A stretch of DNA of 64,000 nucleotides from Allobosea lathyri (GTDB lineage: Bacteria > Pseudomonadota > Alphaproteobacteria > Rhizobiales > Beijerinckiaceae): positions 541,629-605,628 of the forward strand of contig NZ_FNUY01000003.1 in NCBI RefSeq assembly GCF_900108245.1, read 5' to 3'. The position numbers and the translations under genes are program-made. Positions 29,045 through 37,062 of this stretch are shown here, piece by piece (position 1 is the first letter of the stretch; each line of letters begins with the position of its first letter). Below the pieces are notes generated by a model. That model was given only the letters and a program-made list of their open reading frames with translations, had not been told where the DNA came from and searched no databases.

Positions 29045-29548
29045 TCAATGCTCCGCAAAGACGCTTGCCGATCCGTCCTTTGCGATCAGCAGGGTTTGAA
29101 ATCGCTCCGCCTTGGCGCCTTTGATGTCCATGCCGGGAGAGCCGACCGGCATGCCGGGAACAGCGAGTCCGCGCGCGTTCGGCCTGCCCTCGACAAGGCG
29201 AAGAATATCACTTGGGGGCACGTGACCCTCGATGAAATACCCGTCCACAAGGGCTGTGTGACAGGATTCGTGAGCGGCTGGCACGCCCAAGCGGCGCTTC
29301 ACCTCGGTGAGATCGTCCAATTCGATCACCTTCGCCTTGAAGCCGGACTTCGCGATGTGGTCCACCCACGCCTTGCAGCAACTGCATGTCGCCGTTTTGT
29401 AGACGGTTACGACACGCTCCGGCGTGCTTGCGACGGCGCCATGAACAGACGTCGCCAGGCCAAGCAATCCGAGGCCGAAACAGCGCCGTGTGAGCTTCAG
29501 CTTATTCTTTGTTCGGTGTTGCTGCATCGGGCTAACCATGGTCCTCAC
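29045..29548 (-). CDS. DUF411 metal-binding protein, secreted
   Basis: The protein of up to 167 residues has an N-terminal RR-containing signal (TRRCFGLGLLGLATSVHGAVA) and then VVTVYKTATCSCCKAWVDHI, whose CSCC loop is the DUF411 signature; HESCHTALVDGYFIEGHVPPSDI and GLAVPGMPVGSPGM are further family blocks. DUF411 proteins accompany copper-resistance operons and are thought to bind metal in the periplasm. GTG 29548 has AGGA in front; ATG at 29539 and 29527 are alternatives. It is the last gene of the minus-strand copper operon, overlapping the previous one by 17 bases. Confidence 0.85.
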   Translation of the reverse strand: MRTMVSPMQQHRTKNKLKLTRRCFGLGLLGLATSVHGAVASTPERVVTVYKTATCSCCKAWVDHIAKSGFKAKVIELDDLTEVKRRLGVPAAHESCHTALVDGYFIEGHVPPSDILRLVEGRPNARGLAVPGMPVGSPGMDIKGAKAERFQTLLIAKDGSASVFAEH

Positions 29549-29846
29549 GATCGTCCTGGGATTGTCGAGCGCCGAGGCAGATGCCCCGGACGCATGTGAC
29601 GATGATCACCTTGTGCGACGTCGAGAAACAGTTCGCACGGTAGGTGATTGTTCCCTCGCGATCCGACACCTTATCGACCTTGGCATTGGGGCAGCCCGCG
29701 TCGAGAAGCACCGACTGAAAATTGCCGTCTCTGGCGCTAGTGTCCAAAGCGGGCGCGGTTGAAAGCGCGGTGGCCAGGATGGCGGCGGCGGTTTTGACAT
29801 GGCGCCTGCCGCAATCCCGACTCCCGGCCGGTTGCCGAGAGATCAT
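29532..29846 (-). CDS. Small secreted cysteine-containing protein of the copper operon
   Basis: I do not recognise the family. The 104-residue frame starts with an ATG that overlaps the stop of the CusF-like gene by 4 bases (ATGA), and ends inside the DUF411 gene, so it is embedded in the operon. A hydrophobic stretch (KTAAAILATALSTAPAL) looks like a signal peptide. The mature part has four Cys (AGCPNA, RANCFSTSHKVIIVTC, GICLGA) and a beta-rich pattern. Location and Cys content suggest a periplasmic metal-related role, which is inference only. Confidence 0.6.
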   Translation of the reverse strand: MISRQPAGSRDCGRRHVKTAAAILATALSTAPALDTSARDGNFQSVLLDAGCPNAKVDKVSDREGTITYRANCFSTSHKVIIVTCVRGICLGARQSQDDREDHG

Positions 29847-30127
29847 TTCTGGAGCTTCGTCACCGTGATCTGGCCGTTGACGCGATCGGCGGTGAACTTG
29901 ACCTTGTCGCCAGCCTTGACGGTCTTGAGCATGGTGGGGTCCGCCGCTTTGAACACCATCGTCATGCCGTCCATGTCGAGGTTCTTGATCGGGCCATGGT
30001 CCAGGGTGATCTTGCCCTGCTCGATGTCGATCTTCTTGACGGTCGCGCTGACCAGGGGGGCGTCCTGCGCCAGAGTGGGGCCGGCCAGCACAGCGGTCAG
30101 AGCGAAAAATGTCAGGATGCGCCGCAT
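29843..30127 (-). CDS. CusF-like periplasmic copper-binding protein
   Basis: The start at 30127 follows AAGGAGATACACA, a strong site, and gives a 94-residue protein with a signal peptide (LTFFALTAVLAGPTLAQ). The body is the CusF_Ec OB-fold: ITLDHGPIKNLDMDGMTMVFKAADPTML, with the His and two Met positions of the CusF copper site. The Trp of E. coli CusF that stacks on Cu(I) is not present here. CusF relatives carry Cu(I)/Ag(I) to efflux systems; no CusA/CusB genes are in the window, but an outer-membrane efflux gene is upstream in the same operon. Confidence 0.9.
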   Translation of the reverse strand: MRRILTFFALTAVLAGPTLAQDAPLVSATVKKIDIEQGKITLDHGPIKNLDMDGMTMVFKAADPTMLKTVKAGDKVKFTADRVNGQITVTKLQK

Positions 30128-30159
30128 TGTGTATCTCCTTGAGAGGGGGGTACGGCCGA

Positions 30160-30657
30160 TCACTTCACGATGACCTTGCCGGTCATCCCGGCTTCGCGGT
30201 GACCCGGGATCAGGCAGGAGAAGTCGAACTCTCCGGCCTTGGTGAACTGCCAGACGATCTCGCCTGTCTTCTTCGGCGCAAGGCGCTTGGCGTTCGGGTC
30301 GTCATGCTCCATGTCGGGATTCTTCTGCATGTCGATCGCGTGCTTGAGGTTCTCCTGCAGCGTCGCCAGCACGAGTTCGTGGTCGAGTTCGCCATTGTTG
30401 CGCATCGCGAACTTGATCTGCTCGCCACGGCGCACCTCGATCCGGTCGGGGATGAAAACCATCTTGCCGTCCCTCTCCGCCATGGTGACCTGAACGAGCC
30501 GGGCCGGCTTCTTGGCATCGCCGGGCTTTCCGTAGGCGGTTTCATCGCCCGCCCCATGGCCGTGCCCGGCGCTGCCTCCTGGCCCTGCAAGGGCGATTGT
30601 CGTCGAGAGCGCCAGGGCGGCGATCGCTCCAAGGCCAATCCGCTTGATCCGCTTCAT
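30160..30657 (-). CDS. Cupredoxin-domain copper protein, periplasmic
   Basis: The 165-residue protein has a signal peptide (IGLGAIAALALSTTIALAG), a His-rich linker (GHGHG) and a C-terminal cupredoxin fold. The type 1 copper ligands are visible: His93 (LDHELVL), Cys148 (FSCLI), His153 and Met158 (PGHREAGM). An insertion of about 40 residues (QENLKHAIDMQKNPDMEHDDPNAKR) between the first ligand and the C-terminal loop is Met/His-containing. It is translated between the oxidase and the CusF-like gene and probably exchanges electrons or copper with the oxidase. Confidence 0.9.
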   Translation of the reverse strand: MKRIKRIGLGAIAALALSTTIALAGPGGSAGHGHGAGDETAYGKPGDAKKPARLVQVTMAERDGKMVFIPDRIEVRRGEQIKFAMRNNGELDHELVLATLQENLKHAIDMQKNPDMEHDDPNAKRLAPKKTGEIVWQFTKAGEFDFSCLIPGHREAGMTGKVIVK

Positions 30658-30685
30658 GCGATAGATCCTCGTTTTAGAGAGTGAG

Positions 30686-32119
30686 TCAGTGGTTGGAATG
30701 GCTGCCCGGCTTGACCGGCAGGGGCGTGCCGTCGGCGGGGAGCGCGGGCTTGCGCGGGTCCTTGACCTGCCAGTCGACGGAATCGAGGCCGCTGTCGGGG
30801 CCGGCCGTGCGCGGTGCCTCTGCGAGCTTCTGGCCCTTGTATTCGTAGGCGACGGTGCCCTCCGGGTTCTTGAACCAGCCCGGATCCTTGTAGTCGCCGG
30901 CAGCCAGCCCTTCGCGGACCTTCACGACCGAGAACATGCCGCCCATCTCGACCGGGCCGAACTGGGCATAGCCTGTCATCATCGGGAGCGTGTTGCTGGG
31001 GCCCTGCATCTCCATCGAGCCCATCTCGCCCATGCCGTTCGAGCCCATCGGCATGTAGCCGGGCGCGATCTTGGCGATGCGCTTCGCCAGGTCCTTCTTG
31101 TTCACGCCGATATAGGTCTTCACCGAATGCCCCATGGCATTCATCGTGTGGTGCGACTTGTGGCAGTGGATGGCCCAGTCTCCGGGCTCGTCGGCCACGA
31201 AGTCGAAGGAGCGCATCTGGCCGACCGCGCAGTCGATCGAGACCTCTGGCCAGGTCGCGTTCTCGTCGACCCAGCCGCCATCCGTGCCCGAAACCTTGAA
31301 CTCATAGCCGTGCATGTGGATCGGGTGGTTGGTCATGGTCAGGTTGCCGAAGCGGATCCGGACCTTGTCGTTCCTGGCGACGACGAAAGGGTCGATTCCG
31401 GGGAAGGCGCGGCTGTTCCAGGTCCACAGATTGAAGTCGAGCATCGTATTGACCTTGGGCACATAAGAGCCGGCCTCGATGTCGAAGGCGTTGAGCAGGA
31501 AGACGAAATCGCGGTCGACGCGGCGGAACGCCGGGTCCCTGGGATGCACGACGAGGAAGCCCATCATGCCCATCGCCATCTGCACCATCTCGTCGGAATG
31601 CGGGTGGTACATGAAGGTGCCCGAGCGCCGCATCTGGAACTCGTAGACGAAGGTCTTGCCCGGCGGGATGTGCGGCTGCGTCAGCCCGCCGACGCCATCC
31701 ATGCCGTTGGGCAGGCGCTGGCCGTGCCAATGGACGGCGGTATTCTCCGGCAATTTATTGGTGACGAAGATCCGGACATTGTCACCCTCGACGGCCTCGA
31801 TCGTCGGGCCCGGCGACTGGCCGTTATAGCCCCAAAGATGCGCCTTCATGCCCGGCGCGATCTCCCGGATGACGGGTTCGGCAACGAGGTGGAACTCCTT
31901 CCAGTTTCCATTCATCCGCCAGGGCAGGGACCAGCCGTTGAGCGTGACGACGGGCTGATAGTCCGGGCCCGAGGTGGGCATCTGGGGCGCCTGCGTCGCC
32001 GGGCTTTTGGTCGAGGCGGCTTCCGGGATGCTGGCGGCCTGGGCGCGGCCGCTGACGAGCCCGGCGGCAGCCACGACGAAGCCTGATGCTCCGACGAACC
32101 CTCTGCGTGATAGCGTCAT
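30686..32119 (-). CDS. Multicopper oxidase, Tat-exported, copper-resistance type
   Basis: The start at 32119 follows GGAGAGAACC and yields 477 residues with a twin-arginine signal (LSRRGFVGASGF). All copper-ligand blocks are present: HWH at 130-132, HPH at 172-174, HPIHMH at 265-270, and HCHKSHH from 318 with axial Met329. A Met-rich segment (355-395, MPMGSNGMGEMGSMEM) resembles the substrate-copper region of CueO/PcoA. The protein should oxidise Cu(I) to the less toxic Cu(II) in the periplasm. The domain order with a His/Met-rich C-terminal third is like CopA/PcoA-type oxidases. Confidence 0.94.
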   Translation of the reverse strand: MTLSRRGFVGASGFVVAAAGLVSGRAQAASIPEAASTKSPATQAPQMPTSGPDYQPVVTLNGWSLPWRMNGNWKEFHLVAEPVIREIAPGMKAHLWGYNGQSPGPTIEAVEGDNVRIFVTNKLPENTAVHWHGQRLPNGMDGVGGLTQPHIPPGKTFVYEFQMRRSGTFMYHPHSDEMVQMAMGMMGFLVVHPRDPAFRRVDRDFVFLLNAFDIEAGSYVPKVNTMLDFNLWTWNSRAFPGIDPFVVARNDKVRIRFGNLTMTNHPIHMHGYEFKVSGTDGGWVDENATWPEVSIDCAVGQMRSFDFVADEPGDWAIHCHKSHHTMNAMGHSVKTYIGVNKKDLAKRIAKIAPGYMPMGSNGMGEMGSMEMQGPSNTLPMMTGYAQFGPVEMGGMFSVVKVREGLAAGDYKDPGWFKNPEGTVAYEYKGQKLAEAPRTAGPDSGLDSVDWQVKDPRKPALPADGTPLPVKPGSHSNH

Positions 32120-32142
32120 GGTTCTCTCCTGTCCGGTCATCG

Positions 32143-33645
32143 TCAATGCGCCGCGGCGGCGCCTTCGGAGGCAGCGACAGCCGCGCCTCCGGAGGAGCTG
32201 CCGCCACCGCTACCGCCGCCGATGACGACATGTTTCAGGTCGACCGATGCGATCCAGAAATCGCGCCGCGCTTCGACCGCCTGGGCGTTGCTGAGGATGC
32301 GCGCCCGCGCATCGACGATCAGCGTGGTGACGTCGATCAGCATGCCGCTGTACTGGAGCAGCGATTCGTCCTGGATGATCTTGCGCAGCGGCAGAACCTG
32401 GTTCTGGTAGTGCTTCGCGATGTCGTAGGTCCCGCGATAGCCGGTATAGGCCTCGCGCGCCTCGGAGCGGACGTTCACTGCCTTCTCGGCCAGGCGATTG
32501 GCGCCGGCGAGATAGGTCTGTTCGGCGGCCGCGACCTTCGATTGCCCGAAATCGAACAACGGAATTTCGAATTCGAATTCGAGCGTTTTGAGATTGCGCT
32601 TTTCGCGCTCGACCTGGACGCCGCCATCGCCATCGACCGTGAAGATGTTCTTGCGGTCGGCCGTGCGGCGTCCCAGCAGATCGACATCGTTGACGAAGCG
32701 GGTCGCCTGGGTGAGGCCGAGCCGCTTGGCGAGGATGTCGAGGTCGCCTTTGGCGATCTGAAGGTCGATGCGCTTCTTGAGCGCCTGGGCTTCGATCTCC
32801 TTGGCCGTTTGCAGGCGTGCCGGCAGCGGTGGCAGGCTGGCGGGAAGTTGCAGGGCGATGTCCTTGCCCCAGAGACCGAGCAGGCGGATCAGCCGCTCGC
32901 GCTCGACCTTCTGCCGCAGCCTGGCCTTGGCCAATTGCGCGGTCGTCTCGGCATAGAGCGCATGCTCGCGCGCCTGCTCCAGCTTGTTCATGCCGCCGGA
33001 TTCACCCAGCCGCTTGATCAATTCCGATGTCGCCTCGGACGTCGCGACGGCCTGTTGCAGGTAGCCGGTCTGCTGATTGGCCGCGACCGTGCGATAGAAC
33101 TGCCTGCGGGTATCGGCCGCGAGCTTGAAGGTCGCCTCGGCCGCTTTCAATTGCGCGTCCCGGAAGGTGTCGGCGGCGATTTCGCGCCGAGCCGGCAAGG
33201 TGGCCAGCGCAAACAGGCTGGCCACAACCGTGCGCTCGATCTCCGTTTCCAGCCGCCCGGTCAGGCGCGAGATCGCAAAGCGCGGGTTCGGAGGCAGGCT
33301 CGCCGCCACCATCTGCGCCTCGGCGAGGCCAAGATCGTTGTACGACGCTTGCAGCCCGCGGTTGTTGAGCAGTGCGATCTGCACCGCTGCATCGGCGGTG
33401 ACGGTTGCTTTCAACAGCTTGTCGACGCGGGCCTGGGCGGAGATCGCCTCGGCCTCGTTGGTGATCTTGACCGCGTCCTTGTTCAGCTCCGCATAGGCGA
33501 GCGAAATCGGCACGGCCGTGCCGGCGTCAGGCGAGAAGGCGACGCAGCCGCCCAGCCCAGCAGTGATGGCGAGGATCGAGATGCCGCGGCCTATTCGCGC
33601 GAGCCGGCCTTCATTCTGTGACGTGGTCCGTTCAAGCTGCATCAT
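32143..33645 (-). CDS. Outer-membrane efflux lipoprotein (TolC/CusC type)
   Basis: About 500 residues from ATG 33645 (33642 is next to it and equally possible; AGGG lies upstream). ILAITAGLGGC is a lipobox with Cys33. Two OEP repeats of coiled-coil helices follow (LLNNRGLQASYNDLGLAEAQMVAASLPPNPRF; FEFEIPLFDFGQSKVAAAEQTYLAGANRLAEKAVNVRSEAREAY). A Gly/Ser/Ala-rich tail of about 25 residues ends it. It should form the outer-membrane channel of a tripartite pump, but the inner-membrane pump and adaptor are not encoded nearby, so it may pair with a pump encoded elsewhere. Confidence 0.88.
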   Translation of the reverse strand: MMQLERTTSQNEGRLARIGRGISILAITAGLGGCVAFSPDAGTAVPISLAYAELNKDAVKITNEAEAISAQARVDKLLKATVTADAAVQIALLNNRGLQASYNDLGLAEAQMVAASLPPNPRFAISRLTGRLETEIERTVVASLFALATLPARREIAADTFRDAQLKAAEATFKLAADTRRQFYRTVAANQQTGYLQQAVATSEATSELIKRLGESGGMNKLEQAREHALYAETTAQLAKARLRQKVERERLIRLLGLWGKDIALQLPASLPPLPARLQTAKEIEAQALKKRIDLQIAKGDLDILAKRLGLTQATRFVNDVDLLGRRTADRKNIFTVDGDGGVQVEREKRNLKTLEFEFEIPLFDFGQSKVAAAEQTYLAGANRLAEKAVNVRSEAREAYTGYRGTYDIAKHYQNQVLPLRKIIQDESLLQYSGMLIDVTTLIVDARARILSNAQAVEARRDFWIASVDLKHVVIGGGSGGGSSSGGAAVAASEGAAAAH

Positions 33646-33695
33646 TCGCCCTGGCATCTCTAGCGTCGTCGCATCGGTGTCGTGATCTGGCTTCC

Positions 33696-33756
33696 GCCTT
33701 TCGGCGTGGGCCGTCAGTTGCCTTTCGGTGTGGACGTTCAATTGCCTTTCGGCGTG
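33696..33756. repeat. 24-base tandem repeat spanning a stop codon, three copies
   Basis: GCCTTTCGGYGTG occurs at 33696, 33720 and 33744, exactly 24 bases apart, with similar bases between. On the minus strand the copy nearest the lipoprotein gene codes its last residues and its TGA; the next unit repeats that TGA. Confidence 0.85.
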
Positions 33757-34007
33757 ACCTCGCGATTGAGGTCCTCCCAGCCCTTCGGCTCCACCGGCCT
33801 GAATGCCTTCACGCCTCCGGTTACCGTCGCGTAGGCAAGCGCAGGCGTCTTGGCTGCAGGGTCGGCCGGATGGGCTCCGGAGATCACGTTGGGGGGAGCA
33901 GCGCAGGCTGCGAGAGCAACCGGCATAAAGGCTGACAGCAAGCCCAGCCGCAGCCATTTGCGCGGCCGGGCAGGTTGAAAGAGACGGGGTGTTGGCTGTC
34001 TGGGCAT
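33738..34007 (-). CDS. Small copper-operon lipoprotein
   Basis: An 89-residue protein with a basic N-region, a hydrophobic stretch (LRLGLLSAFMPVAL) and a lipobox LAAC (Cys35), then 54 mature residues (PPNVISGAHPADPAAKTPALAYATVTGGVKAFRPVEPKGWEDLNREVTPKGN). Small lipoproteins with the motif PVEPKGWEDLNREV-like endings precede the efflux and oxidase genes in other alphaproteobacterial copper operons (from memory). It is the first gene of the operon; the ribosome-binding site is weak. Function is unknown. Confidence 0.75.
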   Translation of the reverse strand: MPRQPTPRLFQPARPRKWLRLGLLSAFMPVALAACAAPPNVISGAHPADPAAKTPALAYATVTGGVKAFRPVEPKGWEDLNREVTPKGN

Positions 34008-34130
34008 CGACCAAATCTGCTTCGCAAATGAATCTTGGGTGCGAAGCGAAATTACCCGATCGGGCCAGCCTACGGTGTTACATATTGTTGCAACGGCGGA
34101 CCGGGGCGGCCAGGTAAAGGCTCTCTCCCA

Positions 34131-34263
34131 CCAGCGGCCTTTGAGAAAAACGCTATCGCGTCATTGCGAGCGCAGCGAAGCAATCCAGAGCGGCAGCGCT
34201 CGAAGTCCCCTGGATTGCTTCGCTGCGCTCGCAATGACGGAAGTCAGCCTCAAAGGCCGCTGG
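34131..34263. repeat. Nested palindromic element (MITE/REP-like)
   Basis: Outer arms CCAGCGGCCTTTGAG (34131-34145) and CTCAAAGGCCGCTGG (34249-34263) are perfect 15-base inverted copies. Inside them perfect 30-base arms (34159-34188 and 34210-34239), built on CATTGCGAGCGCAGCGAAGC, flank a 21-base centre. It contains no reading frame. It lies in the 397-base gap between the kinase gene and the copper operon, where nothing else was seen apart from a possible TTGCAAC...TATGTA promoter region for the operon near 34075-34105. Confidence 0.9.
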
Positions 34264-34404
34264 TATCATTTCAGGCGGTCCAGCCGACAGGGCCCTGTAA
34301 AAGGGTTCGATACCGTCGGGGTCGCTCGCTGTCGGGAGCCGGTTTGTTCGAGGATCTGCCGAGCTTCACCGCGACGCGCGCGAGCCGGGGCCAGCGAACG
34401 CGCT

Positions 34405-35742
34405 TCACGCGGCGATATATGGCAGGCGCGCGATCACGCGAAGGCCGCCCTCCGCCCTGTTTTCGAGAAGCGCATCGCCGCCATGTCCGCGCAGTACGCT
34501 TCTCGCGATGGTCAGTCCAAGGCCTACCCCGCCGGTCTCCCGGCTCCGGGAGGAATCGATGCGCATGAAGGGGGCGAACACCGCTTCCAGTTCGGATTCC
34601 GGAATGCCCGGACCGCTATCCTCAATCCGGATGGTGATCCCGTCCTTGTCTGTGGAGACGCCGATGGCGGCATTCCCGCCGTAGCGAACCGCATTCCAGA
34701 CGAGGTTGGTGATGGCGCGCTTCAGCGAGAGATGACGTCCACGGAAGCGCAGGCGCGAGGGCGCTATCAGCGTCACCGCATGTCCGGCGTCGGTGAAGTC
34801 ATCCTTGATGGTTTCGAGAAGCACCGAGAGGTCGAATTCCCGCTTGGGCTCGCTGACCTGTTCGCCGCGCAGGAACATCAGGCTGGCGTCGAGCATCGCT
34901 TCCATTTCGTCGAGATCGGCCTCGATATCGGCGATCGCGGAGCGGTTTTCGAGTTCCTCGGCCCGCAGTCTGAGGCGCGTTAGCGGCGTCTTGAGATCGT
35001 GCGAGATCGCCGCCAGGGTCTGGGTGCGATCGTCTATGAGCCGTTTGATGCGGCGCTGCATATCGTTGAAGGCGGTGGCCAGAGCCCGCACTTCCTTCGG
35101 GCCCGCGACGGGTACATCTGCCGCGTCGCCGCCGACATAGGCCTTGCGCGCGGCGTCGGCGAAAATCCTCAGCGGCCGCGTCAGCCAGCGCACCATGAGA
35201 ATCGAGACCAGGACAACGCCGAGCGCCATCAATGTCGTCGACCAGATGATGCCATGCATGGTTCCATGCGGGCCGTTGAAACGCACGATGTTGAAATTCA
35301 CCCAGCCGCCATCGGCCGCCTTGATCGACACCTGGAACTGATGCGGGTCTGTGCCGCTGCCGCCCATCGCTCGCGGCGCCGACACGATCCAGTTCTCTTC
35401 CGACAGCTCCGGAGCCATTTCGATCAGGCGGCTGCGCAGCGCGGCGAGCTCGGGGTCGGCAACGGGATTGGCTGTCGCCAGTTCCACCGCGCTCCAGTGC
35501 ACTTCGATCGGGCCGCCTGAAAGCGAGTGAGCGACATTGTCGCGCTCGTTGACGGGGAGCGCGAGGATGGCTCGCTTGATCGAGACGATGCGCTCGGCCA
35601 ACCGGCTTTCATTCGTGAGGTCGATCTCGGAGCGCAGCCCTGATTGATAGGTCCAGAGGCTGAGCAAATGGAAAACACCCAGGCCCAGCAGGAGCACGAT
35701 GATGGTACGCGACTGGATCGTGTCGGGGAGCCAGCGTTTCAT
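34405..35742 (-). CDS. Two-component sensor histidine kinase
   Basis: The 445-residue inner-membrane kinase has TM1 at about 13-32, a periplasmic sensor region to about 165, TM2 at about 166-186, a HAMP linker (RPLRIFADAARKAYVGGDAADVPVAGPKEVRALATAFNDMQRRI), the phospho-acceptor His248 in AAISHDLKTPLTRLR, and a HATPase domain with NLVWNAVRYG, DSGPGIPE and GVGLGLTIARSV. The sensor region lacks an obvious Met/His metal site, so the signal is unknown; copper is suggested only by the neighbouring operon. It overlaps the response regulator gene by 4 bases. Confidence 0.93.
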   Translation of the reverse strand: MKRWLPDTIQSRTIIVLLLGLGVFHLLSLWTYQSGLRSEIDLTNESRLAERIVSIKRAILALPVNERDNVAHSLSGGPIEVHWSAVELATANPVADPELAALRSRLIEMAPELSEENWIVSAPRAMGGSGTDPHQFQVSIKAADGGWVNFNIVRFNGPHGTMHGIIWSTTLMALGVVLVSILMVRWLTRPLRIFADAARKAYVGGDAADVPVAGPKEVRALATAFNDMQRRIKRLIDDRTQTLAAISHDLKTPLTRLRLRAEELENRSAIADIEADLDEMEAMLDASLMFLRGEQVSEPKREFDLSVLLETIKDDFTDAGHAVTLIAPSRLRFRGRHLSLKRAITNLVWNAVRYGGNAAIGVSTDKDGITIRIEDSGPGIPESELEAVFAPFMRIDSSRSRETGGVGLGLTIARSVLRGHGGDALLENRAEGGLRVIARLPYIAA

Positions 35743-36503
35743 CGACGCTCGACGCTCGGCACGAACAGGTAGCCCGTTCCGCGGATGGTCTTGATCATCG
35801 CATCCGAACCTGCTTCGCCGCCCTCGATCTTGCGGCGAAGCCTGCTGATCTGGACATCCACGACCCGGTCAAAGCCCGTAGCAATCCGGTTCTTGGCGAC
35901 ATCCAGCAGCATTTCGCGCGTCAATATCTTGCCGGGCGCTTCGACAAAGGCGCGCAACATGTCGAATTCGCCGGTGCTGAGATCGACGATGACGCCCTGC
36001 GGATCGCTCAGTTCGCGACGCACGATATCCAGCGTCCAGCCCGAGAAGGAATAGCCGCGCGGAGGAGCCGGTTTGGCCGAAGCGACCGAACCGCGCAGGC
36101 GACGCATCATGGCGTTGATGCGCGCGATCAGCTCGCGCGGGCTGAAGGGTTTGGCGAGATAGTCGTCCGCGCCGATGTCCAGCCCGGCGATGCGGTCGCT
36201 TTCATCTCCTCTGGCCGTGAGCATGATGACCGGAATTGCAGAGGTCCGCCGCAGCTCCCGACACAGGTCGAAGCCGGACGTTCCGGGCAGCATGACGTCG
36301 AGGACGATGAGGTCGATCGCTGCCGAGGCGAGGACCTCTTTCATCTCCTCGCCATTGGCGGCCGCCGTGACGCGATAGAGATTGGACCGCAGAAACCTGG
36401 ACAGCAAAAGCCTGATCTGCGGGTCGTCATCGACGACCAGCACATGCGTTTCAGGCGCCTCGGGCGGCCTTGCCTGCGTGTCCAGGGCAGAGCGCTCGCT
36501 CAT
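35739..36503 (-). CDS. OmpR-family response regulator
   Basis: The 254-residue protein has a receiver domain (VLVVDDDPQIRLLL; phospho-acceptor Asp69 in LIVLDVMLPG; Lys in DDYLAKPFSPREL) and a winged-helix DNA-binding domain (LSTGEFDMLRAFVEAPGKILTREMLLDVAKNR...DRVVDVQISRLRRKIEG...IKTIRGTGYLF). A roughly 18-residue N-terminal extension precedes the receiver. It is partner of the following kinase gene and is placed upstream of, and in the same direction as, the copper operon, which it may control. Confidence 0.94.
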   Translation of the reverse strand: MSERSALDTQARPPEAPETHVLVVDDDPQIRLLLSRFLRSNLYRVTAAANGEEMKEVLASAAIDLIVLDVMLPGTSGFDLCRELRRTSAIPVIMLTARGDESDRIAGLDIGADDYLAKPFSPRELIARINAMMRRLRGSVASAKPAPPRGYSFSGWTLDIVRRELSDPQGVIVDLSTGEFDMLRAFVEAPGKILTREMLLDVAKNRIATGFDRVVDVQISRLRRKIEGGEAGSDAMIKTIRGTGYLFVPSVERR

Positions 36504-36678
36504 GGTCTTGCGCTTCGTTCTCGATCAGTATGGGCACCTGTCTACCTCATCGCACACATGCGCATTGTTACGAATTATTGCAGCGCCTGTCCGTCTCGCC
36601 GAGCCCTCCTTGAGGGGAGACGTGGAGCGCGCGGCGATTTTGTTTGTGCACCGGGGCCCCGCACTCTATTCGAAAGCC

Positions 36679-37062
36679 ATGACCTCCACGCTTCTCGTCT
36701 TTCTCGGCGCCGGCATCGGCGGCGTGCTGCGGCACGGCGTCAATGTCGTCTCGCCAAAATGGGTCGGCATGAGCTTCCCCTATGGCACCATGGCGATCAA
36801 CATCATCGGCTCCGGGCTGATGGGGCTGGTTGCCGGCTGGTTCGCCTTGAAGGCGGGCGTGGGGGCGCCGCAGGGTCTGCGGCTGTTCCTGGCGACCGGC
36901 ATTCTCGGTGGCTTCACCACGTTCTCGGCCTTCTCGCTCGACGCCATCCTGCTCTGGGAGCGGGGTGAGGCGGTGCTGGCGGCGGCTTACATCTTCGGCT
37001 CGGTTGCAGTGTCGCTTGTCGCGCTGGTCGGCGGACTCGCGATCATCAGGGGGCTGACATGA
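36679..37062 (+). CDS. crcB: Fluoride exporter CrcB/Fluc
   Basis: The 127-residue four-helix membrane protein has GAGIGGVLRHGVN, PYGTMAINIIGSGLMGLVAG and the central GILGGFTTFSAFSLD, whose TTFS-type segment carries the Phe-box and Na+-site region of Fluc channels. Such proteins work as antiparallel dimers that let fluoride leak out of the cytoplasm. The ATG at 36679 is chosen because the family begins within a few residues. No fluoride riboswitch consensus was recognised in the 175 bases upstream. The stop overlaps the following gene by 4 bases. Confidence 0.93.
   Translation: MTSTLLVFLGAGIGGVLRHGVNVVSPKWVGMSFPYGTMAINIIGSGLMGLVAGWFALKAGVGAPQGLRLFLATGILGGFTTFSAFSLDAILLWERGEAVLAAAYIFGSVAVSLVALVGGLAIIRGLT

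Noticed and set aside
36504..36678. Fluoride riboswitch upstream of crcB
   Set aside because: No match to the conserved crcB-motif words could be made; the gap also holds the response regulator promoter on the other strand.
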